Assembly (NCBI GenBank): GCA_023458595.1
Contig: JAEWYT010000196.1
Location: 62,001 to 126,000 of the forward strand
Direction of reading: 5' to 3'
From: Pseudomonadota bacterium
GTDB lineage: Bacteria > Pseudomonadota > Alphaproteobacteria > Rhizobiales > Tepidamorphaceae
Length of the DNA: 64,000 bases
Under the pieces are notes generated by a model that was given only the letters and a program-made list of their open reading frames with translations, did no database searches and was not told the origin of the DNA. The position numbers and the translations under genes are program-made. Below are positions 62,449 to 64,000 of the stretch, piece after piece. Every line of letters starts with the position of its first letter. Position 1 is the first letter of the stretch.

Positions 62449-64000
62449 TCCGGAACATCCTTTAGCGATATGGATTCCGACATTGCAGGTGGGGTCCCGT
62501 CGAGCCGCGACAGTGCCGGGAGGTTCGCCACTTCGTCCGAACCGATGAACGGCCGCGTCTGGAAGAGCCACAGCTTGCCGTCTGCGAAGCCGTATTCGAT
62601 ATCCCAGGGTCTGGGCGCGCCGGACGAATTCAGCGTCGGCTCCAGCGAGGCTTCGATCTTCAGGGCCGCGGACACGAGCTTGTTGATCTCTTCGTCGCTC
62701 AACACGTGCTCCCGTCCGGTGGAAGGCACCAACTCGACACCGCCTTCGGGCTTCAACAGGCGACGCGTCGGCGACTTGAACATCGTGACCAGATCTATGC
62801 CGTAACTCGACCAGAGAAGCGTTTCCGCCGGCGTGCCGTCCACGGCCCCGCCGACACCCTCGGAAGTGGCCATGAGGACCGCGTCGGGGCTGCCGGAATT
62901 GATGTCCGCGGTGATCGCGACGCCCGACTTCTCGGAGGGGATCGACTCCAGGATGATCACCGACGGCAGGACCCATTCCGGATCGTCGATCAGCGTCTGC
63001 CGCCATGAAAACGACCTGTATCGGAACGGAGATGCCCAGACCTCCTTGATCCCCGCGTAGATGTCTTCGAGCGACACGAGGTTGAAGATCGTCAGGTTCA
63101 GGCCCGCGCCGTTGAAGCTCTCCATATCCTCGACGTTCGTATCGCTCCTCACGAAACACCCGACCGATCTCGAAGTATCGGTGGGATCGATCAGGCCCTG
63201 CTTGTCCAGTTCATCGGCGATCTCTTTCTTGAGACCGTCGTCCAGTTCGGTCGCCAGAATCGACTCGACGATGATATCGAGCCTCGGCTTGATCCAGTCC
63301 GACAGTTCCGTCTCGCTGGCGCCACCGGGAATCATCTTGCCGAAGAACTCCGCGTAGGTCGCGCGGACGAATTCGGGCAAGGGTTGGCCGGGCTTGGCGA
63401 TCTTCTTGCCGGCCAGGCGATCGGGCACGGCCACGCGGGCCCGCTGGTAGTGCTGGTAGTAGACTCCGAACGGCAGCACGACCCCCCGCGCGACGTTCTC
63501 CGGGAACAGATGCTTCAGCTCTCCCAGGAAAGCCGCCTTGGGACCGCTCGACGTGCCCGAGTCCTTGCGCCGGAGACTTTGGAGCGGCACGGGCTTCGTC
63601 TGCGACAGGTCGAGCCGGGTCTTGTCGATATGGAGCTTTCCGCTACCGCCCCTTTCAGACAAGTCACCGTCGTCGGAGCGGGCGATGTTGGCCGTGTACT
63701 CGGCGTAGACATCACTTTCCAACTCGGTCATCGAGGCCGCGTCCTTGACGACGACGCGGCCTTTCGGCGTAACGGCGTAGAAAACCTGATTGCCGGCGAG
63801 CGTCGCGATCGCGTCGAACGGCGCCTTCGCCGCAACGGAATTGGGAATGCCCAGAGCGCGGGCGAGCAGCTGGACGTGACTGACGACGTTGCCTTCACCC
63901 TGCGTGACAATTCCGGCGGTGGGCTGAAGATCCTCCGGCGTCGACTCGAGAGCCACCAGGTCCGATCTCGAATACCTGCCGGACTCCGGATTGAGCAGCA
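62445..64000 (-). CDS. PEP/pyruvate-dikinase-type protein with phosphohistidine domain before the ATP-grasp domain (5' end outside window)
   Basis: At least 518 codons; the frame runs off the right edge. First visible is a swivelling phosphohistidine domain, GEGNVVSHVQLLARALGIPN, with the phospho-acceptor His. A PPDK-N ATP-grasp domain follows: GPKAAFLGELKHLFPE, CFVRSDTNVEDMESFNGAGL and, near the end, PWDIEYGFADGKLWLFQTRP. PEP synthase has the opposite order with a C-terminal PEP-binding domain, which is absent here. The His-then-ATP order is that of glucan water dikinases. Substrate unknown. It is translationally coupled to the secreted SHGC protein. Confidence 0.8.
   Translation of the reverse strand, partial: LLNPESGRYSRSDLVALESTPEDLQPTAGIVTQGEGNVVSHVQLLARALGIPNSVAAKAPFDAIATLAGNQVFYAVTPKGRVVVKDAASMTELESDVYAEYTANIARSDDGDLSERGGSGKLHIDKTRLDLSQTKPVPLQSLRRKDSGTSSGPKAAFLGELKHLFPENVARGVVLPFGVYYQHYQRARVAVPDRLAGKKIAKPGQPLPEFVRATYAEFFGKMIPGGASETELSDWIKPRLDIIVESILATELDDGLKKEIADELDKQGLIDPTDTSRSVGCFVRSDTNVEDMESFNGAGLNLTIFNLVSLEDIYAGIKEVWASPFRYRSFSWRQTLIDDPEWVLPSVIILESIPSEKSGVAITADINSGSPDAVLMATSEGVGGAVDGTPAETLLWSSYGIDLVTMFKSPTRRLLKPEGGVELVPSTGREHVLSDEEINKLVSAALKIEASLEPTLNSSGAPRPWDIEYGFADGKLWLFQTRPFIGSDEVANLPALSRLDGTPPAMSESISLKDVPE

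Noticed and set aside
1..64000. CRISPR arrays, transposases, integrases, restriction-modification or other defence genes
   Set aside because: I read all main frames and gaps and saw no regularly spaced repeats, no transposase or integrase motifs and no defence-type gene sets.

Overview
The window is a GC-rich (about two-thirds G+C by eye), densely packed chromosomal segment of a heterotrophic Alphaproteobacterium, most likely of the Hyphomicrobiales (Rhizobiales) type. The pointers are the fdsGBA-D soluble formate dehydrogenase with its LysR regulator, a Tat-exported formate dehydrogenase with DUF3306, TorD and formate-region Tat-target neighbours, the dimethylglycine-dehydrogenase-like FAD/GcvT fusions, the FadE-FadI-FadJ set and a LigD polymerase module. 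I saw no rRNA, tRNA, CRISPR array, insertion sequence or prophage.

Layout. (a) 1-2355, plus strand: end of an IclR regulator, a HAD hydrolase and a class III aminotransferase, coupled by 4-bp overlaps. (b) 2509-5270, plus strand: a DUF1800/DUF1501 pair. (c) 5322-16459, minus strand: a quaternary-amine-type ABC importer (binding protein, ATPase, double-length permease), two choline/ethanolamine-kinase-like phosphotransferases and two FAD/GcvT oxidoreductases, with a divergent DeoR regulator at 16704. Together these look like uptake and oxidative demethylation of a methylated amine. (d) 17554-25665, plus strand: LysR regulator, NAD-linked molybdenum formate dehydrogenase (fdsG, B, A, D), an HTH plus binding-protein-like regulator, and FdhD. 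(e) 25689-34351, minus strand: modABC, a ModE-like regulator, DUF3306, a TorD-family chaperone, a Tat target, formate dehydrogenase alpha and beta, and a previously easily missed 40-residue membrane peptide. (f) 34467-38052, plus strand: a second, FecBCD/MolBCA-type importer, molbindin (Mop) and a TrmO-like protein. Blocks c to f fit one theme: demethylation yields C1 units, formate dehydrogenases oxidise formate, and two adjacent importers plus Mop supply the molybdenum (or tungsten) these enzymes need.

(g) 38053-40117: a LigD polymerase domain preceded by a frameshifted ligase remnant, Cu/Zn superoxide dismutase and a small unknown gene; a 14-bp perfect palindrome matching the core of the parS consensus lies at 40174. 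(h) 40376-47928: a fatty-acid beta-oxidation operon (FadE, FadI, FadJ, acetyl-CoA hydrolase/transferase). (i) 48241-56302: an IclR regulator and a polyamine-type ABC importer coupled to two paralogous AstE/aspartoacylase-family deacylases and an amidohydrolase, apparently an uncharacterised uptake-and-hydrolysis operon. (j) 56303-64000: less GC-rich and unlike the rest: an orphan TAXI binding protein, a dicarboxylate-type symporter fused to a periplasmic binding domain, a secreted protein of unknown family, a secreted protein with an L,D-transpeptidase-like Cys motif, and a dikinase whose phosphohistidine domain precedes its ATP-grasp domain as in glucan water dikinases (it runs off the right edge).
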